This document shows, piece after piece, positions 41,403-48,866 of a stretch of DNA of 64,000 bases. A program made the position numbers and the translations under genes. The notes under the pieces were generated by a model, which searched no databases, had not been told where the DNA came from, and worked only from the letters and a program-made list of their open reading frames with translations. Source of the DNA: Bacillota bacterium (lineage in GTDB: Bacteria; Bacillota; Clostridia; Oscillospirales; Oscillospiraceae). The DNA is taken from positions 62,001-126,000 of the forward strand of contig JAETOJ010000001.1 of the NCBI GenBank assembly GCA_021768085.1, in the 5' to 3' direction. Position 1 is the first letter of the stretch; every line of letters starts with the position of its first letter.

Positions 41403-42572
41403 TCACTTCTTATTAAAGATCCGGAAGATATCGTCGAAGGGATCCGCCTCCGGGGGCTCCGCCGCCGCGCTGGACAGGGGCTTGGGGGGCATGACGGCCC
41501 CCACCCCAGCGGGCACGCAGTCGGGCTTATCCTCCTTTTCTCTGACGGGCCCTGGCTGGGGCGCCGCAGGCTTAGCCTCCTGCTTGACCTCCTCCAGGCC
41601 GGGCACCGGATTGTCCACCTCGCCAAAACCGGTGGCGATGACGGTGACCCGCAGCTCATCCTCCAGGGTGTCGTCGAAGGCGGTTCCCATCATGAACAGG
41701 GCGTCAGGGTCGGCCACCTGCTTAACCATCTCAGCGGCCAGCTCCACCTCCTCCAGCCCCATGTCCATGGGCCCGGTGATGTTGACAATAATGCCCTTGG
41801 CCCCCTGGATGGAGGTCTCCAGCAGAGGGCTGTTGATGGCAATGCGGGTGGCGTCCTCCGCCTTGTTCTTGCCGGAGCCCCGGCCCACGCCCATGTGGGC
41901 CAGCCCCGCATCCTTCATCACAGCGGTGACGTCGGCAAAGTCCAGGTTGATAAGACCGGTGGTTTTGATGAGGTCGGAGATGGACTGCACCGCCTGGCGC
42001 AGCACGTCGTCGGCAATGGCGAAAGCGTTGGCAAAGGTGATCTTCTCGTCGGTGGCGTACTGGAGCCTGTCGTTGGGGATGATCACCAGGGAGTCCACCT
42101 TCTGGCGCAACTCCTCAATGCCCTTGGCAGCCTGCTCCATGCGGCGGCGGCCCTCAAAGTTGAAGGGCTTGGTGACCACACCCACGGTGAGGATACCCTT
42201 CTCCTTGGCGATCTCCGCCACCACCGGGGCCGCGCCGGTGCCGGTGCCGCCCCCCATGCCGGCGGTGACGAACACCATGTCCGCCCCCTCCAGCAGGGCG
42301 GTGATCTGCTCTTTGCTCTCCCGGGCAGACTCCCGGCCCACCTCGGGATTGGCTCCGGCGCCCTTGCCGCCGGTGAGCTTCTCCCCGATGGCCAGCTTCT
42401 GGGTGGCCTCGGACGCGTTGAGGCACTGCCGGTCGGTGTTTACCGCGATGAATTCCACGCCCTGCATCCCGGCCCGTACCATGCGGTTTACCACATTATT
42501 GCCGCCGCCGCCAACCCCGATGACCTTCAGGACATCATCGTTCTTCGCGGCGGAATCCATTACAAACGCCAT
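41403..42572 (-). CDS. ftsZ: Cell division protein FtsZ
   Basis: The tubulin-like GTPase that forms the division ring, 389 residues. The GTP-binding signature is [10 protein letters not shown] near residue 105. The T7 loop N-L-D-F-A-D-V is near 205. After a Pro/Glu-rich linker, a C-terminal peptide [10 protein letters not shown] should bind FtsA/SepF-type partners. I choose ATG 42572 (GGAGG upstream) over the TTG two codons earlier. It has its own promoter although ftsQ is upstream on the same strand; ftsA is absent from the cluster. Confidence 0.97.
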   Translation of the reverse strand: MAFVMDSAAKNDDVLKVIGVGGGGNNVVNRMVRAGMQGVEFIAVNTDRQCLNASEATQKLAIGEKLTGGKGAGANPEVGRESARESKEQITALLEGADMVFVTAGMGGGTGTGAAPVVAEIAKEKGILTVGVVTKPFNFEGRRRMEQAAKGIEELRQKVDSLVIIPNDRLQYATDEKITFANAFAIADDVLRQAVQSISDLIKTTGLINLDFADVTAVMKDAGLAHMGVGRGSGKNKAEDATRIAINSPLLETSIQGAKGIIVNITGPMDMGLEEVELAAEMVKQVADPDALFMMGTAFDDTLEDELRVTVIATGFGEVDNPVPGLEEVKQEAKPAAPQPGPVREKEDKPDCVPAGVGAVMPPKPLSSAAAEPPEADPFDDIFRIFNKK

Positions 42573-42639
42573 AGCCAAGTCCTCCTATGTAAAACAGATA
42601 GAATGCGCACCATTCAGATGAAGTGCCTATATTTTATTC

Positions 42640-42668
42640 ATTGTACCCTTTTTTCCCGAGGCGGTCAA
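42640..42668 (-). promoter_or_regulatory. Promoter of ftsZ
   Basis: On the minus strand TTGACC (42663-42668), 17-bp spacer, TACAAT (42640-42645), leaving a leader of about 60 nt. Confidence 0.72.
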
Positions 42669-42708
42669 TAGAAATTTTGGGTGCGGGAAAATTTTTCCTG
42701 CTCCTTTG

Positions 42709-43473
42709 TCACGCTCCGGGCTTAAAATTGACCTTTCCCTCCGTGATTGTCAGATCCAACGTCCCCGCCACCCCCTCGGGCAGCTTCCCGCTGTCCAGCG
42801 CCGCCTGGGTCAGGTTCAGGTAATAGCCGTAATCCCCGCCTCGGGGCAGCTTCACCCGGTAGATCCCCCAGTCCAGGGTCATGGAGGTGGCGGCGGAGCA
42901 GTCCAGGGCAGCGCACTGGCTCAGCAACCCCCGGCTCTCCAGCTCGGACAGCAGCTCCCCCACGTAGCGCAGAGTGGCCTCTTCCCCCTCCGCCGCCTGG
43001 ATCATGCCTCCGGCATAGGGTCCCACCGCCGTCAAGCCGGTGATCTGAATGACGTCCACGCCGCCGTTGTCCTTTTCCAACAGCTTGCCCTGGGCGGACG
43101 CCAACCAGCGGCCCTCGGCGGACTCCACCGATGCCGCCGCCACCCGCTCCGTCACAGACAATACCACCCCGTCGGGCAGCGCCTTGCGGATGGACACGCT
43201 CTCCACATAGGGCAGCTGGGCGCAGATAGACGCCGATACCCGGCTCCGGGGCAGCGTAATAAGATTGTCCCCCATCTGAATCCCCGACGCTTTGATGACC
43301 TCCGCGGCGGTGTAACGGGCGTTGCCCGTCACCTCCACGGAGTTCACTCGGAAGAATACCACGCAGGCCAGCACCACAGCCGCCGCCACCAACAGGACGG
43401 ACAGGAGCTTATAGAGTCCGCTGAACCGGCCCCGGCGCCGTTTGCTCCGGGGGTGTCTGCGCTGTCGTGCCAC
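42709..43473 (-). CDS. ftsQ: Cell division protein FtsQ/DivIB
   Basis: A 254-residue bitopic divisome protein. It has a basic cytoplasmic N-terminus, one membrane helix at about 20-43, then a POTRA domain beginning V-N-S-V-E-V-T-G-N-A-R-Y. GTG 43473 is favoured because GGAGG lies 8 bases before it; ATG 43479 touches that site. It sits between murA and ftsZ, the usual position in Clostridia. The sequence is divergent, as is normal for FtsQ. Confidence 0.9.
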   Translation of the reverse strand: MARQRRHPRSKRRRGRFSGLYKLLSVLLVAAAVVLACVVFFRVNSVEVTGNARYTAAEVIKASGIQMGDNLITLPRSRVSASICAQLPYVESVSIRKALPDGVVLSVTERVAAASVESAEGRWLASAQGKLLEKDNGGVDVIQITGLTAVGPYAGGMIQAAEGEEATLRYVGELLSELESRGLLSQCAALDCSAATSMTLDWGIYRVKLPRGGDYGYYLNLTQAALDSGKLPEGVAGTLDLTITEGKVNFKPGA

Positions 43474-43498
43474 GGGCATCACCTCCGATCTTCTGTGT

Positions 43499-44755
43499 CT
43501 ATTCCTCTCGGCGCTCCACTGACGCGCCCAAGGCCTGGAGCATCCCCTCCAGCCCCTCGTAGCCCCGGTCAATGTGCCGCAGGCCGGACAGCACGGTGGT
43601 TCCTTCCGCGCCTAAGGCCGCCACGGCCAGCGCCCCGCCGCCCCGCAGGTCGGTGGCCTCCACCCTGGCTCCCCGGAGCTGCTCCACCCCCCGCACCAGG
43701 GCCACCCGCCCCTCGGTGGTGATGTCCGCCCCCATACGGATAAGCTCAGGCACATGGCGATAGCGGCTGTCGAACATGGTCTCCACAAAGAGGGTGCACC
43801 CCTGAGACGCCGCCAGCGCCGCCATGACAGGGGCCTGGGCGTCGGTGGGGAAACCGGGATAGGGGGCAGTGCGGATGGTGGGCACACCCTTCAGAGGCAC
43901 CGCCCTGTCCCGAACCAGCTCCACGTACTCCAGCCGGCTCTCCACCCCGCACCCGGACTGGTGGAACACGGATAAAACGGTGGCCAGATGCCGCCAGTCC
44001 ACCCCCCTCAGCCGCACCCGCCCTCCAGCGGCGGCCGCGGCGGACAGCAGGGTGGCCGCCACAATCCGATCTCCCATGACAGTGTATTCCCCGCCGGACA
44101 GGGCGTGGCCCCCCTCCACCGTGACGGTGGAGCTGCCCGCCCCCCGGACGTTTGCCCCCAGCTGGTTCAGAAAGCTCTGGAGATCCCCGATCTCTGGCTC
44201 CCGGGCGGCATTGGTGATGGTGGTGGGGCCGTCCGCCCCCACGGCGCACAGCATGGCGTTCTCCGTAGCCCCCACACTGGGCATGGCAAGCTGGATCTCG
44301 CCCCCTCGGGGCCGCCCCTGGCAGTGGATGCCCCGATTCTCCGTCACCTCGCACCCCAGGGCGCGGATGGCGGACAGATGCAGATCGATGGGCCTGGGGC
44401 CCAGCTCGCATCCTCCGGGATAGGTCAGGTGGGCCTCCCCCATCCGGGCCAGCAGCGGGCCCAGAAAGATGATGGACGAACGCATGGCCCGCATCTGCTC
44501 CTCGGAGATGGAGCAGCCGGTTGCCCCGGCAGGATCTACGGTGATGATGTGGCCCTCCTGCTCCACCCGGCAGCCCAGGCGGCGCAGGATGGACAGGGCG
44601 GCGTCCACGTCTGTAAGCCGGGGGCAGTTGTGGAGCGTCACCGGCCCCCGGGCCAGCAGGCAGGCCGCTAAAATGGGCAGCACGCTGTTCTTCGCCCCGT
44701 GGACGGCCAATTCGCCCTTTAGGGGGCCGCCCCCCCGAATATACATCACGCTCAT
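43499..44755 (-). CDS. murA: UDP-N-acetylglucosamine 1-carboxyvinyltransferase
   Basis: The first committed enzyme of peptidoglycan precursor synthesis, 418 residues. K22-N23 in G-A-K-N-S and the active-site cysteine C116 in P-G-G-C-E-L-G-P-R-P are present, the latter being the fosfomycin target. T-D-A-Q-A-P near 305 is also conserved. ATG 44755 follows GGGGAGG. It lies between murG and ftsQ. Firmicutes often have a second murA elsewhere. Confidence 0.96.
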   Translation of the reverse strand: MSVMYIRGGGPLKGELAVHGAKNSVLPILAACLLARGPVTLHNCPRLTDVDAALSILRRLGCRVEQEGHIITVDPAGATGCSISEEQMRAMRSSIIFLGPLLARMGEAHLTYPGGCELGPRPIDLHLSAIRALGCEVTENRGIHCQGRPRGGEIQLAMPSVGATENAMLCAVGADGPTTITNAAREPEIGDLQSFLNQLGANVRGAGSSTVTVEGGHALSGGEYTVMGDRIVAATLLSAAAAAGGRVRLRGVDWRHLATVLSVFHQSGCGVESRLEYVELVRDRAVPLKGVPTIRTAPYPGFPTDAQAPVMAALAASQGCTLFVETMFDSRYRHVPELIRMGADITTEGRVALVRGVEQLRGARVEATDLRGGGALAVAALGAEGTTVLSGLRHIDRGYEGLEGMLQALGASVERREE

Positions 44756-44815
44756 GGCAAAGCCTCCCCATAGAAAGAGATTTCCCCCCATTCTATGCGG
44801 ATGGCCCTTCCGCCG

Positions 44816-45931
44816 TTATTTTTGGATGAGTTCCATTAGATTTTCATAGATTTTCCCCGCCGCGTCCGGGGCCGCCAGCTCCTTCAGTGCCCGACCCATG
44901 GCCGCCCGGCGGCTGCCGTCCGCCAGCAGCTCCAGTGCTCTGCGGTACAGCCCCTCGCCGGTGCAGTCTTTCTCCTCTACCAGCTCCACCCCGCCCCGAT
45001 CCGCCAGCACCTTGGCATTCTTGTACTGGTGGTTAGCCGCCACAAAGGGGGAGGGCACCAGGATGGCTGGCTTGCCCAGGGCGGTGAGCTCCCCGATGGT
45101 GGACGCGCCCGCCCGGCAGATCACCAGATCCGCCGCCGCCATCACCACAGGCATATTGTCGATGTAGGGGCGGATCTCCTGAGCGGATACCTCAATCCCC
45201 CGTTTTTTCAGCTCGCCGGGCATCTCGTCGATGTCCCGGCCGGCGGCGTGGATGTAGTGGAACCGTCGCCCCTCCGCCGCCCAGCGCTCCACGAAGTCCA
45301 CCGTGCGGGCGCTCATGTGCCCCGCCCCCTGGGAACCCCAGAAGGAGATCACCAGGGGCTGGCTGTCCGTCAGCCCCAGCTCCAGCCGGGCCCGCTCCCG
45401 ATCCAGGGTGAAGAACTCCCCCCGCACCGGGGTGCCGGTGACCGCCACCCGCTTGGCCTCCTTATAATAGTCCGCCGCCTCGGGGAAGCCCACCATCACC
45501 AGATCCACCTTGTTGGCCAGCGCCCGGGTGGTCAGCCCCGGGTAGGCGTTGGACTCGTGGATGGCGCAGGGGATACGTCGCTTCGCCGCCTCGTGGACGG
45601 CGGGATAGGAGGCGTACCCCCCGGTGCCCACCACCAGGTCGGGCTTGAACTGCTTCACAATGGCCGCCGCCTCCCGCTGACCCACGGGGAGCTTGACGGC
45701 GCTTTTCAGGTTGTGCTTCACATGGGCCCAGCTCCAGGTGCGCTCGAAGGTGGACACCTTCACCGTCTTGATGGGATAGCCCGCCTGGGACACCAGCCGC
45801 TGCTCCATCCCCTTCTCCGCCCCCACGAACAGGATCTCACAGCCGGGGTGGTGCTGCTCAAACTGCTGGGCCACCGCCAGGGCCGGGTTCACGTGGCCCG
45901 CCGAGCCGCCGCAGGTAAAAATCACTTTCAC
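44816..45931 (-). CDS. murG: UDP-GlcNAc:lipid I GlcNAc transferase MurG
   Basis: A 371-residue peripheral membrane GT-B enzyme that makes lipid II. The N-terminal glycine loop reads G-G-S-A-G-H (8-13) instead of the usual G-G-T-G-G-H, a mild variant. The second G loop is in F-W-G-S-Q-G-A. The donor-site motif is C-R-A-G-A-S-T-I-G-E-L near 265, and P-S-P-F-V-A-A-N-H-Q follows. It lies between ftsW and murA. Confidence 0.96.
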   Translation of the reverse strand: MKVIFTCGGSAGHVNPALAVAQQFEQHHPGCEILFVGAEKGMEQRLVSQAGYPIKTVKVSTFERTWSWAHVKHNLKSAVKLPVGQREAAAIVKQFKPDLVVGTGGYASYPAVHEAAKRRIPCAIHESNAYPGLTTRALANKVDLVMVGFPEAADYYKEAKRVAVTGTPVRGEFFTLDRERARLELGLTDSQPLVISFWGSQGAGHMSARTVDFVERWAAEGRRFHYIHAAGRDIDEMPGELKKRGIEVSAQEIRPYIDNMPVVMAAADLVICRAGASTIGELTALGKPAILVPSPFVAANHQYKNAKVLADRGGVELVEEKDCTGEGLYRRALELLADGSRRAAMGRALKELAAPDAAGKIYENLMELIQK

Positions 45932-45944
45932 AGGCCCTTTCCTC

Positions 45945-47180
45945 CTACTCCGCCTTGGGGGCGGCGATCTGTCTGGATACGCTCAGCACAATTCCCATCT
46001 CCCCCAGGGTGATCATCAGCGCCGTGCCGCCGTAGCTGAAGAAGGGCAGGGAGATGCCCGTGGGGGGCAGGAAGCCGGTCACCACGCCGATGTTGAAAAA
46101 CACCTGGAAGGCAAACAGGGACATGATGCCCACGATCAACAGGGTGCCGAACCGATCCCGGGCGTGGAGGGCCAGCCAGAACCCCCGGATGATCAGCAAG
46201 GCGAACAGGGCCATCAGCACCACCGCCCCCACCAGCCCCATCTCCTCGCACCAGATGGAGAAGATATAGTCGTTGTGCTCCTCCGGGAGGAACATATATT
46301 TCTGCCTGCTGTTGCCCAGCCCCACGCCTAAGAGCCCGCCGGAGCCGATGGCGATCCGGCCCTGCAAGGGCTGGTAGCCGTTTCCCAGGGGATCTACAGA
46401 GGGATCGTGCCAGATGTCAATCCGGGCCTTCATATAGTCCGTTTGGGTGATGATAAACCAGAGCGCAGCCCCTACCAGCGCCCCGCCGGCGGCAAACCAG
46501 CCCAGCCGGATGCCCGCCGCGAACAGCACAGCACCCGCCCCCATCACCACCAGAACCATGGCCGACATATGCTTTTGCAGGGCGATGACCCCCAGCACCG
46601 CCACCAGGGCCGCGCCGTAGGGGAGCAGCTCCAGGAATCCGATCCTGTCCAACCGCTCGCAGGTGCGCCCCAGCAGGGTGCGCCGGTTCCATTTCTTCTC
46701 CAGCGGCGGGCCCAGCTGGCTGTTCCGCTTGGACAGTCCGGCGGCAAAGTACAGGATGATGCCCACCTTGGCAATCTCCGAGGGCTGGAACCGGATGGGG
46801 CCCAGCTTGATCCACCGCGTTACGCCGCCGCCGGAGCGCCCCAGGGGGGTGAGCACCAGCAGCATCAGCACGATGGACGCGCCCAGCACAAAGACGGACA
46901 TCCAGCGGAACTGCTGGTAGTCGATCCTGGAGATGATGAACATGGCCACCACGCCCAGCGCCGCGAACCTGGCCTGCCGTATGAAATAGTACAGCGGGTC
47001 GCCCCCGGTGTCGGTGACGTTGGGGGACAGGTTATACATGGCGGAGGGGAAGGAGGCGGACAGCAGCGTGATCAGCCCGACGCCCGTCAGCAGCATCACC
47101 AGCGCCAGGAAGGGCAGGTCGATGGGCCCCCGGGCCAGCTTCTGTTCGATGGTCAGATCTCGTTTGGCTTTTCTGGCCAT
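45945..47180 (-). CDS. ftsW: SEDS glycosyltransferase FtsW
   Basis: A 411-residue polytopic peptidoglycan polymerase (about ten helices) that works with the cluster's transpeptidase at the septum. The family signature lies in G-L-L-G-V-G-L-G-N-S-R-Q-K and E-E-H-N-D-Y-I-F-S. P-T-G-I-S-L-P-F-F-S-Y-G-G-T near the end is diagnostic. ATG 47180 is used; a GTG three codons earlier is possible. Where murD would normally lie upstream there is instead a 135-base gap with a dispersed hairpin repeat. Confidence 0.95.
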   Translation of the reverse strand: MARKAKRDLTIEQKLARGPIDLPFLALVMLLTGVGLITLLSASFPSAMYNLSPNVTDTGGDPLYYFIRQARFAALGVVAMFIISRIDYQQFRWMSVFVLGASIVLMLLVLTPLGRSGGGVTRWIKLGPIRFQPSEIAKVGIILYFAAGLSKRNSQLGPPLEKKWNRRTLLGRTCERLDRIGFLELLPYGAALVAVLGVIALQKHMSAMVLVVMGAGAVLFAAGIRLGWFAAGGALVGAALWFIITQTDYMKARIDIWHDPSVDPLGNGYQPLQGRIAIGSGGLLGVGLGNSRQKYMFLPEEHNDYIFSIWCEEMGLVGAVVLMALFALLIIRGFWLALHARDRFGTLLIVGIMSLFAFQVFFNIGVVTGFLPPTGISLPFFSYGGTALMITLGEMGIVLSVSRQIAAPKAE

Positions 47181-47217
47181 GGGACTCACCCCTTTCGTCG
47201 AAGCAAAGTCCGCTCAA

Positions 47218-47304
47218 CTTCGTTTCCGCCTGCGGCGAAAACTGCGTTCGCTCCCTTGCTTCTCCTCTCCCCACAAAGCCAAAGGACGGCTTTGCGGGGG
47301 CCCC
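47218..47304 (-). repeat. Dispersed hairpin repeat, copy A
   Basis: About 87 bp closely similar to the inverted segment 57291-57381. It holds a large stem (CCCCACAAAGCC with GGCTTTGCGGGG) and a smaller TTCCGCC/GGCGAAA stem. It fills the gap between mraY and ftsW. Confidence 0.75.
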
Positions 47305-47315
47305 AATTTTAACGT

Positions 47316-48302
47316 CTAAATTGCGTACCGATACATCACGCCCACAAAGGCCAGCAGGCAGAAGGCAATGGTGATCCCCGTGAAGGTGAGCACGATGCGC
47401 ACCTCGCTCCAACCCCCCAGCTCCAAATGGTGGTGGAGGGGGGCCATGCGGAAGATCCGCTTGCCGTGGGTGAGCTTGAAGTAGCCCACCTGGATGATGT
47501 CGCTCATGGTCTCCGCGATGTAGACGATCCCCACCAGCACCAGCACCAACGGCACGTCCAGGGCAAAGGCCATGGCGCACACCGCGCCGCCTAAAAACAG
47601 GGAGCCCGTGTCCCCCATGAACACCTTGGCGGGGTGAAAGTTATACAGCAGGAAGCCCAGCAGCCCCCCGCCCAGCGCCCCGGCGAACACGCCTACCGCC
47701 CCCATCTCCCACCACTTGGACAGGACAGCGAAGAACACGCACACCGCCAGCGTCACCGAGCCCGCCAGCCCGTCCAGCCCGTCGGTGAGGTTGACGGCGT
47801 TGACGCAGCCCACCATGACGAAGGCGGCGAACACCAGATACACCCCCCAGGTCAGGGTCAGCTCCACGTTGAAGAAGGGCACGTACAGGGTGGGGGACAA
47901 AATCCCCTGCCACCGCAGCAGGGCCAGGAAGGCGATGGCCGCCGCCAGCTGAAGCAGGAACTTCCAGCCGGCGGTGAGGCCGGTGTTCTCGTGCTTGCGG
48001 ATCTTGGCGTAGTCGTCCACAAAGCCGATGGCCCCGCACACCAGGGCGAAGGCCAGCACAAACAGCGCCTGCCAGTTCCCCGCCGCCATGTCCCGCCAGC
48101 CGAAGGCCGCCACAGCGATCACCACCGCCACAATGAACATGATCCCCCCCATGGTGGGGGTGCCCTCCTTGTTTTTGTGCCAGTTGGGGCCGATCTCTTT
48201 GATGGACTGGCCCGCGTGCAGGGCCCGCAGGGCGGGTATGAGCACCCATCCCACCGCCGCCGAGATCGCGAACGCGGCCAGCGCCGCCAACAGTATCCGC
48301 AT
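47316..48302 (-). CDS. mraY: Phospho-N-acetylmuramoyl-pentapeptide transferase
   Basis: A 328-residue polytopic enzyme (ten helices) that makes lipid I. Conserved acidic motifs are F-V-D-D-Y-A-K near 102 and N-L-T-D-G-L-D-G-L near 180. The loop M-G-D-T-G-S-L is followed by the histidine motif P-L-H-H-H-L-E-L near 295. It follows the Mur-ligase-like remnant by 33 bases and is followed by the dispersed repeat, then ftsW. Confidence 0.97.
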   Translation of the reverse strand: MRILLAALAAFAISAAVGWVLIPALRALHAGQSIKEIGPNWHKNKEGTPTMGGIMFIVAVVIAVAAFGWRDMAAGNWQALFVLAFALVCGAIGFVDDYAKIRKHENTGLTAGWKFLLQLAAAIAFLALLRWQGILSPTLYVPFFNVELTLTWGVYLVFAAFVMVGCVNAVNLTDGLDGLAGSVTLAVCVFFAVLSKWWEMGAVGVFAGALGGGLLGFLLYNFHPAKVFMGDTGSLFLGGAVCAMAFALDVPLVLVLVGIVYIAETMSDIIQVGYFKLTHGKRIFRMAPLHHHLELGGWSEVRIVLTFTGITIAFCLLAFVGVMYRYAI

Positions 48303-48335
48303 GGTTTTCCCTCCAACTCTCTTTTCCTTTGTGTC

Positions 48336-48866
48336 TCACTGTTCCAGCCGGGCCGCCGCCTCCTTCAGCGGCACCCCCAGGGCCAGCGCCCCCGCCAGGG
48401 CCGCCAGGTGGTCGTACAGCCGGGGCTCCTCCCCCGCGCTCACCCGCACCCGCAGCAGCTCCGTGCCCGCCAGAGCCTCGAACTCCAGCCGATCCCCCCG
48501 CAGGCGGACGTTCTTCGCCGTCAGATCCGCCTGGGGCCTGCCGTCGGAGTAAGCATACACCTCGCCGCCTCCCGCGGCGGCGAACCGTCTTCCCTCCGGG
48601 TCGTCCAGGCCCACCACCGTCACCCCTGCCCGGCGGGACAGCTCCCACCGGGCGGCGGCGCAGCCGCTCAGCCCCCCGGGGGACGGGGGCAGGTCATAGT
48701 TTTCCACCACCACCGCCCGGCAGCGTCCCTCATAGAACGCCGCCTGACAGGGGGTAAGCTCCACCACCGGGTTGGGCAGCAGGCGGCGCAGGAGCTGGGC
48801 CGTCATCGTCCCGCCCCGACCTACCACCGCCACCGGCGCCTCCCTACTGCCGCTGATCGTCGCCAT
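48336..48866 (-). CDS. Degenerate Mur-ligase-like protein (catalytically dead remnant?)
   Basis: A 176-residue protein in the position where murE/murF normally stand. Residues 12-26 align with the Mur ligase P-loop, but G-T-N-G-K-T-T reads G-R-G-G-T-M-T (16-22), so the catalytic lysine is lost. Further on, V-V-G-L-D-D-P-E-G corresponds to the N-A-D-D-P motif of MurE. L-Y-D-H-L-A-A-L-A-G-A-L-A-L-G-V matches the end of the central domain. The UDP-sugar-binding N-domain and the C-terminal domain are missing. It overlaps the transpeptidase gene by 23 bases and is otherwise an intact frame, so it may have a non-catalytic role. Confidence 0.72.
   Translation of the reverse strand: MATISGSREAPVAVVGRGGTMTAQLLRRLLPNPVVELTPCQAAFYEGRCRAVVVENYDLPPSPGGLSGCAAARWELSRRAGVTVVGLDDPEGRRFAAAGGGEVYAYSDGRPQADLTAKNVRLRGDRLEFEALAGTELLRVRVSAGEEPRLYDHLAALAGALALGVPLKEAAARLEQ

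Noticed and set aside
48336-48866. Calling the gene murE, murF or murD
   Set aside because: It is far too short, lacks the P-loop lysine and both outer domains, so it cannot be a working ligase.
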